Positions 1-8,146 of a stretch of 34,208 bases of DNA are shown piece by piece. This DNA comes from an uncultured marine group I thaumarchaeote. Its GTDB lineage: Archaea > Thermoproteota > Nitrososphaeria > Nitrososphaerales > Nitrosopumilaceae. Both the position numbers and the translations under genes were made by a program. How positions within the stretch are numbered: the stretch's first letter is position 1; every line of letters begins with the position of its first letter. Under the pieces are notes generated by a model. It worked only from the letters and a program-made list of their open reading frames with translations. It was not told the origin of the DNA and ran no database searches. The stretch lies in contig CABXPS010000008.1 in the NCBI GenBank assembly GCA_902514095.1, positions 1-34,208 on the forward strand. The letters run 5' to 3'.

Positions 1-260
1 GAACTGCATTCATGAGTACATTCAATGACATTTACTATTCCTTCTCACCAATTATTGCAGATTATGAGCGTGAAAATCCATACTTCAAAGAAGCAGTAAA
101 ACTAGCAATCACTCCGATGATTTCTACTCTATCATTAATGGAAAATGCTGAATCTGAATCAGAAGTTTTGGGTATTGGATTATCTATAATTGCGCTTAAT
201 TTGGGAATGTATCTTGGAGTTCCAGCTATAGTTGTAGTTGGAATTAGAAAGAAATTTTGA
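1..260 (+). CDS. C-terminal part of a CFI-box-CTERM type protein (5' truncated by window edge)
   Basis: The reading frame is open from position 3 and enters the window already in progress (Thr-Ala-Phe before the first internal Met at 12), so the ATG at 12 is probably not the start. The visible 85 residues contain a patch like FNDIYYSFSPIIADYERENP followed by a hydrophobic segment (about residues 32-80 of the visible part) ending in a basic RKKF tail. From memory this matches the C-terminal region of thaumarchaeal CFI-box-CTERM proteins, in which a CFIATAAYG-like box lies further upstream; that box is outside the window. It is probably membrane-associated through its C-terminus. Function is unknown. 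Confidence 0.7.
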   Translation, partial: TAFMSTFNDIYYSFSPIIADYERENPYFKEAVKLAITPMISTLSLMENAESESEVLGIGLSIIALNLGMYLGVPAIVVVGIRKKF

Positions 261-299
261 GAAGATAACCGATAAATACGTCACAAAAAGTTTTTTCAC

Positions 300-530
300 A
301 TGGATAAGCGTAAAGGTATGGGTGCTCTAATTTTTACACTTTGTATAGGTGCATTTTTTGTTTATGCCTATTTACTCATGTTATCTGAATGGTCTCCAAT
401 TGTTTTACAACTATCTGTATTGATGGCAGTTGGAGGTATTCTTGGAATTATTGCTTGGATTGGATATGTAATGGCAACAACAAAACCTACATCTGCAACA
501 ATTACATCAGCTGATGATTCACCTATTTAG
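300..530 (+). CDS. small two-TM membrane protein, function unknown
   Basis: This 76-residue protein has a basic N-terminus (MDKRKG), two hydrophobic segments (about residues 8-28 and 34-58) joined by a short loop with Trp, and a polar Thr/Ser/Asp-rich tail. A TATA-like element (gataaata, about 269-276) lies about 26 nt before the ATG, so the transcript is probably leaderless and independent of the upstream gene. Its 3' end overlaps the convergent methyltransferase gene by 8 bp. I do not recognise a functional family; such short two-TM proteins are common in marine Nitrosopumilus-type genomes. Confidence 0.75.
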   Translation: MDKRKGMGALIFTLCIGAFFVYAYLLMLSEWSPIVLQLSVLMAVGGILGIIAWIGYVMATTKPTSATITSADDSPI

Positions 531-1359
531 TAATTCTAACATCTACAACTGTCTGATAATATCTTGGACCTACTGCTCTAACAATTTTTGATCCAAGAAT
601 TTCTGATTTTACTGTTGTAATTTTTTTATAATGTTCTTCAGTTAATTTTCCAGCTTCTGATTTTTTATCTGCATGTATGTGAGAATAATAATGAATAATT
701 CCCCCACTTTTTGTTGTATTTATTGCTGAATCTAAAAATTCATCTGATCTTTCTGGTAATAATGTTAATGTTCTGTCTGATTTATCCATTAATTGATCTT
801 GAATAATTTTAGATGCATCACCATTAATTGAAATTATTTCTCCTGCTAGTTTGTTTATTGTAATATTTCTTTCACAAAGTTTTGATGCTATTGGATTCAA
901 ATCAATACTATAAACAGTACATTTTTTCTTTTTTGCAGCCATTATTGAAAACATTCCTACACCTGCAAACATGTTTACTATTACTTCTCCATCTTGAGTT
1001 AATTTTGCAATTCTTTCCCGTTCTGTTGAAAGACGTGGTGAAAAAAATGCATTTTCTACATCTACAATGAATTTACAGTTAAATTCCTTGTATTCTGTTT
1101 CGGTATTATCTTCACCTGCAAGAATCTCAAGATTTCTTGTTCGAAAATCTCCTTCTACGGCTGAAGACTGGTAAAATACACTTTTTACAATTTTTACCTG
1201 ATTAAGTAACGTTTCCCCAATAATTTTTTTCTTGGATAATAAGGATTCTGGTATTCTTACTATGATGATATCCCCAATCTGATCAAATGCTGAAATTAAT
1301 TCATCACTTTCTTTTGATGTTAGTATATTCTCTAGTGCTTTTTTTAGCATTCGAGTCAA
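523..1359 (-). CDS. trm5: Trm5-family tRNA (guanine-N1)-methyltransferase, short form
   Basis: Class I SAM-dependent methyltransferase of the Trm5/TYW2 family, expected to methylate N1 of G37 next to the tRNA anticodon, which prevents frameshifting. Seen: the family block FFSPRLSTERERI (residues 105-117), the SAM loop NMFAGVGMFS (129-138), an acidic strand end IDLNP, and a late DRTLTLLPERSDEFL motif where Trm5 proteins have their NLP-type catalytic segment. GVGMFS is closer to Trm5 (GVGPFS) than to Taw2 (GIGYFT). At 278 residues it is shorter than many Trm5 proteins and appears to lack a separate N-terminal D1 domain. The start overlaps the stop of abce1 by 4 bp, so the two genes are translationally coupled. 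A wybutosine-pathway role is possible but less likely. Confidence 0.8.
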   Translation of the reverse strand: MTRMLKKALENILTSKESDELISAFDQIGDIIIVRIPESLLSKKKIIGETLLNQVKIVKSVFYQSSAVEGDFRTRNLEILAGEDNTETEYKEFNCKFIVDVENAFFSPRLSTERERIAKLTQDGEVIVNMFAGVGMFSIMAAKKKKCTVYSIDLNPIASKLCERNITINKLAGEIISINGDASKIIQDQLMDKSDRTLTLLPERSDEFLDSAINTTKSGGIIHYYSHIHADKKSEAGKLTEEHYKKITTVKSEILGSKIVRAVGPRYYQTVVDVRITK

Positions 1360-3143
1360 TGCTTGTAGTAAAAGTTTCCTGATGATTTTTGATCTTTATC
1401 TAATCTACTTTCTATTTTGTTCACTCTCGGTCTTAGACTTTTTTCATCTCTTCTAAATGTCATATCTAATGATTTTAGGAATCTATTCATTGCTTCAGGT
1501 TTTGGCATAGGTGCTGTAGCAGTTCCTGTTTTTCCTGATTCTCCTTCAAATATTATCATTGAATCTGATACTAAATCCATTAATTGTAAATCATGATCAA
1601 TAACAATTGCTGATTTTCCATAAGAACGAACAAATTTCTGCAAAAATTTTGCAACTGCAATTCTATCTTCAACATCTAAAAATGCTGAGGGTTCATCTAA
1701 TGCATACAAATCTACTTTTTGAATTAAACATGATGCAACTGCAATTTTTTGTAGTTCTCCACCTGAAAGATTTTTTATAGATTTATTGTATAATTTTCTA
1801 ATTTTTAATGGGTCTAGAATTTGTTCTTCTTCTTGACTTCCTTCAATAGGACCGCCACTTGCTTTTTCTAAAAGTGCTATGACTTCTATATCAACATCAT
1901 TTTGAAGATATTGTGGCTTGTATGCTATCTTGATTTTTTTATCAATTGAACCAACATCTGGTTTTTGGACACCTGCAATCATTTTCATCATTGTAGTTTT
2001 TCCCAGTGCATTAGCACCCATTATGCCTAAAACCTCACCTTTTCGTACTTTTCCAGGCTCAATTGTTACTGAAAATGAATCAAAGTTTTTTTCAAGTTTT
2101 GGATAGTTTACAATGTCACTACCTTCTTGGAAAATATCAGTAGATGATGATGATATATCCATAGAGAATTTTTTATCTCTAAATCTAACATTTTCATTTG
2201 GTAAATATCCATCAAGAAAAACATTGATTCCAATTTTAGTGGATAAAATATTTGAAACAATTCCATATGCTGTTGGTTCACCATACAACACTTCAATATA
2301 GTCACTAAGAAAATCAAGTAATGTTAAATCATGTTCTACTACCATTACACTTTTTCCAATTTTAGCTAAACCTTGTATTACTCTAGCAACACCTGTTCTT
2401 TGAAATACATCGTTATACGATGATGGTTCATCAAAAAAATAAAACTCTGTATCTTTTGATGCAGCAGCAGCTACTGCAATTCTTTGTAATTCCCCACCAC
2501 TAAGTTCTTTCAAACTTTGTTCCATGGAATTTTGTAATCCTAATTCTCTAACTAATTCTCTTGTTATTCCTCTTTCATCATATTTGTCAAGTAATTCATT
2601 TCCTGTACCATCAAATGCTTCTGCAAGATGATGAATTTGTTGTGGTTTTATTGAAGCACGAATTTGGTTTTGTTCAATTTTTTGAAAATGTTGTTTTAAC
2701 TCAGTTCCACTATAATGTTTAAAAATTTCATCCCATTCTGGTGGGTTTTCATATCTTCCAAGATTTGGTTTTAGTTTTCCAGATAGTATGTTAACCACTG
2801 TACTTTTTCCCATTCCATTTCTACCTAGTAGTCCAACGACTTCTCCTTTTCTTGGAGTTGGTAATTTGTATAATCTAAAAGAATTTACTCCATATTGATG
2901 AATTTTATCGGTAGCCAATTCACTTGCTAAATTTACAATTGTTATTGCATCAAATGGACATACTTTGACACATATTCCACACCCATTACAAATATCCTCA
3001 TCGATTTGGGCTTTTTTTGATTCCTCATTAATTGTAACACATTCTGCACCTGATTTGTTTACTGGACAGTATTTTATGCACTCTAATCCACATTTTTGTG
3101 GCTGACATAGATCTTGATCTAATACGGCAACTCTGTGTGTCAT
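1356..3143 (-). CDS. abce1: ABCE1/Rli1 ribosome-recycling ATPase
   Basis: Twin-ATPase iron-sulfur protein that splits 70S ribosomes into subunits after termination together with release factor. The N-terminal ferredoxin-like domain has two sets of four cysteines (C13, C18, C22, C26/C35 and C52, C55, C58, C62) for two [4Fe-4S] clusters. NBD1 has Walker A GRNGMGKST (107-115) and signature LSGGELQRIAVA; NBD2 has GANALGKTT and LSGGELQKIAVA. Both sites have conserved Walker B-type segments (FFDEPSS, ALDEPSA). The length of 595 is typical. A TATA-like element 25-30 nt upstream suggests a leaderless mRNA. It forms an operon with the Trm5-like gene, so both products serve translation. Confidence 0.97.
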   Translation of the reverse strand: MTHRVAVLDQDLCQPQKCGLECIKYCPVNKSGAECVTINEESKKAQIDEDICNGCGICVKVCPFDAITIVNLASELATDKIHQYGVNSFRLYKLPTPRKGEVVGLLGRNGMGKSTVVNILSGKLKPNLGRYENPPEWDEIFKHYSGTELKQHFQKIEQNQIRASIKPQQIHHLAEAFDGTGNELLDKYDERGITRELVRELGLQNSMEQSLKELSGGELQRIAVAAAASKDTEFYFFDEPSSYNDVFQRTGVARVIQGLAKIGKSVMVVEHDLTLLDFLSDYIEVLYGEPTAYGIVSNILSTKIGINVFLDGYLPNENVRFRDKKFSMDISSSSTDIFQEGSDIVNYPKLEKNFDSFSVTIEPGKVRKGEVLGIMGANALGKTTMMKMIAGVQKPDVGSIDKKIKIAYKPQYLQNDVDIEVIALLEKASGGPIEGSQEEEQILDPLKIRKLYNKSIKNLSGGELQKIAVASCLIQKVDLYALDEPSAFLDVEDRIAVAKFLQKFVRSYGKSAIVIDHDLQLMDLVSDSMIIFEGESGKTGTATAPMPKPEAMNRFLKSLDMTFRRDEKSLRPRVNKIESRLDKDQKSSGNFYYKH

Positions 3144-3167
3144 AGTTGTAATTCGATATTTTCTTTG

Positions 3168-3175
3168 CTTTATAC
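3168..3175 (-). promoter_or_regulatory. TATA-like element of abce1
   Basis: On the minus strand the segment reads gtataaag, and its centre is about 28 nt upstream of the abce1 ATG at 3143. With normal archaeal TATA-to-start spacing, transcription would begin at or within a few nucleotides of the ATG. No Shine-Dalgarno sequence is visible in the remaining leader, which fits leaderless translation. Confidence 0.5.
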
Positions 3176-3240
3176 CTATTTTGAGTAGATTTCAAATCTG
3201 TCGTTACCTTAATACATTAGAATTATGGTATGATTTTCAA

Positions 3241-3354
3241 GCCGGCCATAGCGTCAGGGTGCGACCTAATCCCGTTCCGAACTTAGAAGTCAAACCTGAT
3301 GTCGCTGTTGTGCTACTAAGATGCGAGAGCTCTTGGGAAGCAACAGTGCTGGCA
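3241..3354 (+). rRNA. rrf: 5S ribosomal RNA
   Basis: The segment has the 5S landmarks: terminal helix I between gccggc (3241-3246) and gctggc (3348-3353), one G-U pair included, and the highly conserved central block ccgttccgaacttagaagt (about 3273-3291) of helix III and loop C. It is isolated from any 16S/23S genes here, as is usual for Nitrososphaerota. Exact ends may differ by a few bases. A 66-residue open frame across it is spurious. Confidence 0.93.
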
Positions 3355-3377
3355 TTTTTCAATTTTTACTCAATCTT
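3355..3377 (+). terminator. T-rich terminator of 5S rRNA
   Basis: Immediately after helix I there are three runs of T (3355-3359, 3363-3367 and 3374-3378 approximately) on the coding strand. Oligo-T tracts are the usual intrinsic termination signal in archaea, and there is no other gene feature here. Confidence 0.45.
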
Positions 3378-3411
3378 TTAATATGCATTTCATGTGGTTG
3401 AATTGATTTCA

Positions 3412-3540
3412 ATGCCAAATTGTAGTGTTTGTGGAGAAAAATCTGATAATGACATTAGACTATTGAATCACATGATGGAAAAACATGGTTGGAGAAATCC
3501 AAATGTAGGTACACCTGATAGAAATAGCAGGGGTTACTAA
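3412..3540 (+). CDS. 42-residue C2H2 zinc-finger protein
   Basis: This short frame starts at ATG 3412 and ends with TAA at 3538-3540. It encodes 42 residues with Cys4-x2-Cys7-x12-His20-x4-His25, a good single C2H2 zinc finger, followed by a polar C-terminus with Asn, Asp, Arg and Gly. A TATA-like ttaatat (about 3378-3384) lies about 30 nt upstream, suggesting a leaderless transcript. An in-frame TTG at 3403 is an alternative start. The 3' end overlaps the convergent aminopeptidase gene by 4 bp. It may bind nucleic acid or act as a small zinc protein; the target is unknown. Confidence 0.72.
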   Translation: MPNCSVCGEKSDNDIRLLNHMMEKHGWRNPNVGTPDRNSRGY

Positions 3541-5018
3541 TTTTTCAACTTTTGTAAATAATCCAAAATCAATCTAACTCCAAAACCTGTAGCGCCTTTT
3601 GGATTATATGGTTTTTCTTTTGTAGCTGCTCCTTGAGTCCATGCAACTCCTGCAATATCTAAATGTGCCCATGGTGTATCTTTAACTGCACTTTTCAAAA
3701 ATGCTGCAGCTGTAATAGTTCCTGCAGCTCTTCCTATTCCCACATTTTTGATATCTGCAACATTTGATTTTATCATATCCATGTAGTCTTGTGTTAATGG
3801 TAATTCCCAAATTTCTTCTGTTGTTGTTTTAGATGAATCTGTAATTTTCTTTGTTAGTTGTTTATTGTTTGATACAATTGCAGCTACGTTATTACCTAAT
3901 GCAACAATACATGCTCCTGTTAAAGTTGCAAAATCAATAATTGCTTTTGGAGAATATTGTTTTTCACCATATGCTAAAGCATCTGCTAAAATGAGCCTGC
4001 CTTCTGCATCTGTATTTAGAATTTCTGCAGTTTTTCCGTTGTATAATTTTATGATATCTCCCGGTCTATATGCTTCTCCTCCTGGCATATTTTCTACTGA
4101 TGGAATAATCCCTACTACATTAATTGGTAATTTTAGTTCTGAAACTGATTTCATAATTCCTAATACTGTACATCCACCACATTTGTCAAATTTCATTTCA
4201 TCCATACTTTGTCCTGGTTTTAATGAAATTCCCCCAGTATCAAATGTAACAGCTTTTCCAACTAAAACAATTGGTTTTTGATTTTTAGGTCCATGACTAT
4301 GTTCTACGGTGATCAGTTTTGGTTCATTTTTACTTCCTTTACCTACAGCTGTAATTCCTCCAAAACCTTTTTTCTTTAATTCGGGTTGTGAAATTATAAT
4401 ACATTTCATTTTATTTTTTTTAGAAATATCTTTAGCAAAATTTGCTAGGGTTGTAGGAGTACATTCGTTTGGTGGTAAATTTCCAATACTTTTAGTAAAT
4501 ATTGCACCTTCTGCAACAGCTTCAGCAATTTTAATTGCTTTTAAAATTTTATTTGATTTTGAAACTATGATTGTCATATCTGGTGATTTATCTGCTTTTT
4601 CTGTTTTGAATTTATCAAATTTGTATAATGACATTTTTACACCTTCTATAATCTGAGAAACTGCTGAAATTGAATCAATAATAAAAGTTGGTGGTGTTAT
4701 AATTGAAAATTCTTTTAATTTTAATTCTCTTGCTTTTTGTGCAATTTTTCCTGAAACAAATCTTATTGTATCTTGTGTTAGATTTTCTTTTTTCCCAATT
4801 CCTGCAAGAAGAATTCTTTGAGCCTGTTTTTTACCTGGTATTGGAATAATCGTTAATTTTCCTAGATCACCATTCATATCTTTTAGCGATTGATTGATTG
4901 AAGATAATGTTTTTGTATCAAATTTTGGTAATCCTAGAACTTTATTCGAATTTTCTAACACAAATCCACATAACAGTTCAGTTTTCTTTTTTGCAGAACT
5001 CTCAGTTTTAATCTTCAC
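3537..5018 (-). CDS. pepA: leucyl aminopeptidase (peptidase family M17)
   Basis: Cytosolic two-metal aminopeptidase that removes N-terminal residues from peptides. The M17 signature NTDAEGRL is at about residues 333-340 and supplies metal ligands and the catalytic arginine. Upstream, VGKAVTFDTGGISLKPG (about 250-266) and MDEMKFDKCGG supply the remaining lysine and aspartate ligands. The N-terminal macro-like domain covers about residues 1-165 and is divergent. The length of 493 is typical. The start is GTG at 5018, because the nearby ATG at 5030 runs into a stop in another frame. It is transcribed alone or with the DCC-family gene upstream (37 nt gap). Confidence 0.95.
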   Translation of the reverse strand: MKIKTESSAKKKTELLCGFVLENSNKVLGLPKFDTKTLSSINQSLKDMNGDLGKLTIIPIPGKKQAQRILLAGIGKKENLTQDTIRFVSGKIAQKARELKLKEFSIITPPTFIIDSISAVSQIIEGVKMSLYKFDKFKTEKADKSPDMTIIVSKSNKILKAIKIAEAVAEGAIFTKSIGNLPPNECTPTTLANFAKDISKKNKMKCIIISQPELKKKGFGGITAVGKGSKNEPKLITVEHSHGPKNQKPIVLVGKAVTFDTGGISLKPGQSMDEMKFDKCGGCTVLGIMKSVSELKLPINVVGIIPSVENMPGGEAYRPGDIIKLYNGKTAEILNTDAEGRLILADALAYGEKQYSPKAIIDFATLTGACIVALGNNVAAIVSNNKQLTKKITDSSKTTTEEIWELPLTQDYMDMIKSNVADIKNVGIGRAAGTITAAAFLKSAVKDTPWAHLDIAGVAWTQGAATKEKPYNPKGATGFGVRLILDYLQKLKN

Positions 5019-5055
5019 GATAAAATCATGTTTTTTAAAGGATTATTTAGATTTT

Positions 5056-5433
5056 CTATAAATCAATTTTTTTACTATTTGTAATGAGTGTAAATGATCT
5101 AATAAATACTGTTTTAACACTCTTACAGTCATTACTACAGATGTTATCGATTTGATCAAATTTTGTTTTTCTTGATTTTGTAGAAAAAATTGATTTAATT
5201 AATGGAAATAATGCTGCTCTTCCACCACTTGCTCTTTTTTCATCAATAAACCAAAACATTTCTAATGCTGATTCATCTAAAATTTCATCTCTAATTTTTA
5301 TTCCAAAATTTGAATAATGTCCTGCCATTGTAATTTTACCTCTTGCCAAAAAATTTACAATTGTTGCAAATTTTATACAAACATAACACTGATTATCAAA
5401 AAGTACAATTGGAATTTCATTTTTAATTTCCAT
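5056..5433 (-). CDS. DCC-family (DUF393-like) thiol-disulfide protein
   Basis: A 125-residue protein with the family's N-terminal pattern IVLFDNQCYVC, a beta strand followed by Cys16-x2-Cys19. Later there is a helix with the FWFIDEKRASGGRAALFPLI segment, as in DCC proteins where the chain is drawn into a thioredoxin-like fold. The family is named for its DxxC-C motif and is presumed to carry out thiol-disulfide exchange; substrates are unknown. Two more cysteines lie in the C-terminal part (SNDCKS, NICS). A TATA-like ttttaat element lies about 27 nt upstream of the ATG. Confidence 0.75.
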   Translation of the reverse strand: MEIKNEIPIVLFDNQCYVCIKFATIVNFLARGKITMAGHYSNFGIKIRDEILDESALEMFWFIDEKRASGGRAALFPLIKSIFSTKSRKTKFDQIDNICSNDCKSVKTVFIRSFTLITNSKKIDL

Positions 5434-5507
5434 AATTGTATATAATTGCGATCAAATTAAAATTTTACAGAAATAGATTTTTATTCGATTTATGGAGATA
5501 GATCCAG

Positions 5508-7175
5508 ATGGGTCTTAATTATTATCAAATTAAAAAAAATATTCTACGAGCTCGTAAATTAGTTATTAAAGCAACTAATACAGCAGGTTCTGGTCATCCT
5601 GGTGGTTCATTTTCAATGGCTGAAATTTTAGGTTGTTTATTTAACAAGCATTTGAAATTTGATGCTCAAAACCCTCAATGGGAGGATAGAGATCGTTTAG
5701 TATTATCAAAAGGTCATGCTGCTCCTGGATTATTTTCTAATATGGCAGTTGCAGGTTATTTTCCAGAATCTGAAATTGAAACTTTACGAAAATTTGGGAG
5801 TAGATTACAAGGGCATCCTGATCTAAAATGTCCTGGGGTAGAATTTTGTGGTGGTTCATTAGGAACAGGACTATCTTATTCTGTTGGAATTGCATTAGCT
5901 GCAAAAATTGATTCTAAAGATCATCATATTTACACAATTATTGGAGATGGTGAATCTGATGAGGGTCAAGTTTGGGAAGCTGCTATGACAGCTTCAAAAT
6001 ACAAAGTTGATAATCTAACTGCTTTTCTTGATAGAAATTTTATTCAACAAGATTCTTACACTGAAAAAATAATGCCATTAGATAAAAAATTAGAAGGTGA
6101 TGACATTGCTGAAATGTGGAAGGATGCATCAAGATGGAAAACTGGTGATAAATGGAGATCATTTGGTTGGAATGTTCTTGAAATTGATGGACATAGAGTT
6201 GAACAAATTGATGCAGCAATAATAAAAGCTAACGCCACTAAAGGAGTCCCTACAATAATTATTTCCAGAACTATCAAAGGAAAGTCTTTGGAACATATGG
6301 AAGATAATCCTCAATGGCATGGCAAAGCACCTGATTCTGATATTGTTCCTATCATTAATTCTGAATTAGATTCTCAATTTTTGATTGCTCCTTCTATTAT
6401 TGCAGGTGATATGTCTAATTTAGAAAATGAAGTTAAGAGATGTGTAACTGGAAGATCTGATTTAATTCATCTTGATGTAATGGATGGTCAATTTGTTTCA
6501 ACAAAAACTTTTGATCATAATAAAATCAAAGAACTAAGACCCTTAACTGTAATTCCATTTGATACACATCTTATGATTAATGATCCTGTAAAACATGTTA
6601 AAGATTACATAGATGCTGGAAGTGATATTGTAACAGTACATGCTGAAGTAACTGATGAATCTAGTTTTGGAGAAATTCATGATCTTTTAAAACAACATCA
6701 AGTTGGTGTTGGTTTTGCAATTAATCCTGATACTGAATTACCTGAATGGTCTTACAAATTTTTGTCTACATTAGATCAACTAATTGTAATGTCTGTAGTT
6801 CCTGGAAAATCTGGTCAGAAATACATTGAGGAAACTCATTCTAAAATGGCTAGATTGAATTCTATCCTTAATGAATATAATTTTTCAGGCTGTATTGAGG
6901 CTGATGGAGGTGTAAATATTGAAAATATTGGATCTGTATTTGCAGATGGTGCACGTGCTTTTGTTGGAGGTGGTGCAATTGTTGGACAACAAGATGTTAG
7001 AGCTGCAATCAAAGATTTTAGAAATGCAGTTTTAAAATCAAGAAGACGTATGTTACTTGATAAAGCAAATCAATTGGGTGGTTCTGATTTAGTCAATAAG
7101 TGGATTGGGTTACATGTTATTGGTGCAAAACAAGAAGAAATTAAAAAAATTGCACAGGGGGCAGGATATCTTTGA
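5508..7175 (+). CDS. fusion: transketolase N-terminal domain + ribulose-phosphate 3-epimerase
   Basis: Bifunctional protein of the non-oxidative pentose-phosphate pathway. Residues 1-280 form the ThDP-binding half of transketolase: GSGHPGGS (28-35), KGH (68-70), and the GDG(147-149)...N177 motif for ThDP/Mg. Residues 291-510 form a complete (beta/alpha)8 epimerase: APSIIAGD, metal ligands H321 and D323 (IHLDVMDG), H354 (DTHLMI) and D466 (EADGG), plus a phosphate-binding GGGAI end. Here the usual NPGFGGQ loop reads VPGKSGQ. Residues 511-555 are a basic helical tail with no assignment. ATG 5508 is preceded by a GGAG-type ribosome binding site about 10 nt upstream. The fusion would couple xylulose-5-phosphate formation to its use; the transketolase partner half is the next gene. 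Confidence 0.93.
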   Translation: MGLNYYQIKKNILRARKLVIKATNTAGSGHPGGSFSMAEILGCLFNKHLKFDAQNPQWEDRDRLVLSKGHAAPGLFSNMAVAGYFPESEIETLRKFGSRLQGHPDLKCPGVEFCGGSLGTGLSYSVGIALAAKIDSKDHHIYTIIGDGESDEGQVWEAAMTASKYKVDNLTAFLDRNFIQQDSYTEKIMPLDKKLEGDDIAEMWKDASRWKTGDKWRSFGWNVLEIDGHRVEQIDAAIIKANATKGVPTIIISRTIKGKSLEHMEDNPQWHGKAPDSDIVPIINSELDSQFLIAPSIIAGDMSNLENEVKRCVTGRSDLIHLDVMDGQFVSTKTFDHNKIKELRPLTVIPFDTHLMINDPVKHVKDYIDAGSDIVTVHAEVTDESSFGEIHDLLKQHQVGVGFAINPDTELPEWSYKFLSTLDQLIVMSVVPGKSGQKYIEETHSKMARLNSILNEYNFSGCIEADGGVNIENIGSVFADGARAFVGGGAIVGQQDVRAAIKDFRNAVLKSRRRMLLDKANQLGGSDLVNKWIGLHVIGAKQEEIKKIAQGAGYL

Positions 7176-8146
7176 ATGAACCAGTTATGACTGACATGCG
7201 TTCAGAATATTCAAAATCATTAATTCAAGTTGGACATGATAATTCTAATGTTGTTGTTTTAGGTGCTGATACAACTGATTCATTAAAGACTTCTGGATTT
7301 GGAAAACAATTTCCTGCTAGATTTTTTAATGTTGGTATTGCAGAAGCAAATCTTGTTACTGTATCTGCTGGATTAGCTGCTTCTGGAAAAATTTCTTTTG
7401 CAAGTACTTATGCCATATTTTTACCTGGAAGAGCAGTTGATCAAATTCGAAATAACATTGCATATCCTTCACCTCTTGGAAAAAAAGGACTAAATGTAAA
7501 ATTAGTTACATCTCACGGAGGTTTGTCTGTTGGACCAGATGGTGGCTCTCATCAACAAATTGAGGATATTGCAATTATGCGAGTAATTCCAAATTTCCGA
7601 GTTTTTATTCCTGCTGATACTATTTCTGTTTCAAAATTGACTCATTTGATGGCATCTGAATATGGACCATTTTACATGAGAATGGCAAGATCTAAAACAC
7701 CTATTGTATATTCAGAATCTCAAGAATTTCAAATTGGAAAAGGAATTACTGTAAGGGATGGTTCTGATTGTACAATTGCAGCATGTGGAATTACTGTTAG
7801 AATGGCTTTAGAGGCAGCAGAAATGTTGCAACAAGATGGAATTTCATGTAGAGTTTTAGACATATTTTCAATCAAACCTATTGATAATGAAATTTTAGAA
7901 AAAGCAGCACGAGAAACTGGTTGTATTGTTACAACTGAGGAACATAATATTTTGGGAGGCATGGGCTCAGCCATTGCAGAATCTGTTTCTGAATCTTACC
8001 CTGTACCTATTAAAAGAATTGGAGCCCAAGATATGTTTGGAGAATCAGCACGCGATGCTGAAATTCCATTACTTTTAGAGAAGCATGGAATTACATCTTT
8101 TAATATGGCAAAACAAGCAAAAGAATTAAGGAGTAAAAAACTATGA
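7172..8146 (+). CDS. transketolase C-terminal subunit (pyrimidine-binding and C domains)
   Basis: This supplies the second half of the split archaeal transketolase. The sequence FNVGIAEANLVTVSAG has the catalytic glutamate that activates ThDP; STYAIF, SHGGLSVGPDGGSHQQIED and the later VLDIFSIKPID / TTEEH segments match the Pyr and C domains. The length of 324 is typical of archaeal C subunits. The start chosen is TTG 7172, which overlaps the fusion gene's stop by 4 nt and follows an aggatatc-like ribosome-binding segment; ATG 7187 is the alternative. The subunit must pair with the N-terminal domain of the upstream fusion protein. Confidence 0.94.
   Translation: MNEPVMTDMRSEYSKSLIQVGHDNSNVVVLGADTTDSLKTSGFGKQFPARFFNVGIAEANLVTVSAGLAASGKISFASTYAIFLPGRAVDQIRNNIAYPSPLGKKGLNVKLVTSHGGLSVGPDGGSHQQIEDIAIMRVIPNFRVFIPADTISVSKLTHLMASEYGPFYMRMARSKTPIVYSESQEFQIGKGITVRDGSDCTIAACGITVRMALEAAEMLQQDGISCRVLDIFSIKPIDNEILEKAARETGCIVTTEEHNILGGMGSAIAESVSESYPVPIKRIGAQDMFGESARDAEIPLLLEKHGITSFNMAKQAKELRSKKL

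Noticed and set aside
3181-3381. 66-residue plus-strand frame
   Set aside because: It runs through the 5S rRNA gene; the protein has no conserved character.
3865-4281. 138-residue frame antisense to pepA
   Set aside because: It lies wholly inside the well-supported aminopeptidase gene and shows no domain.
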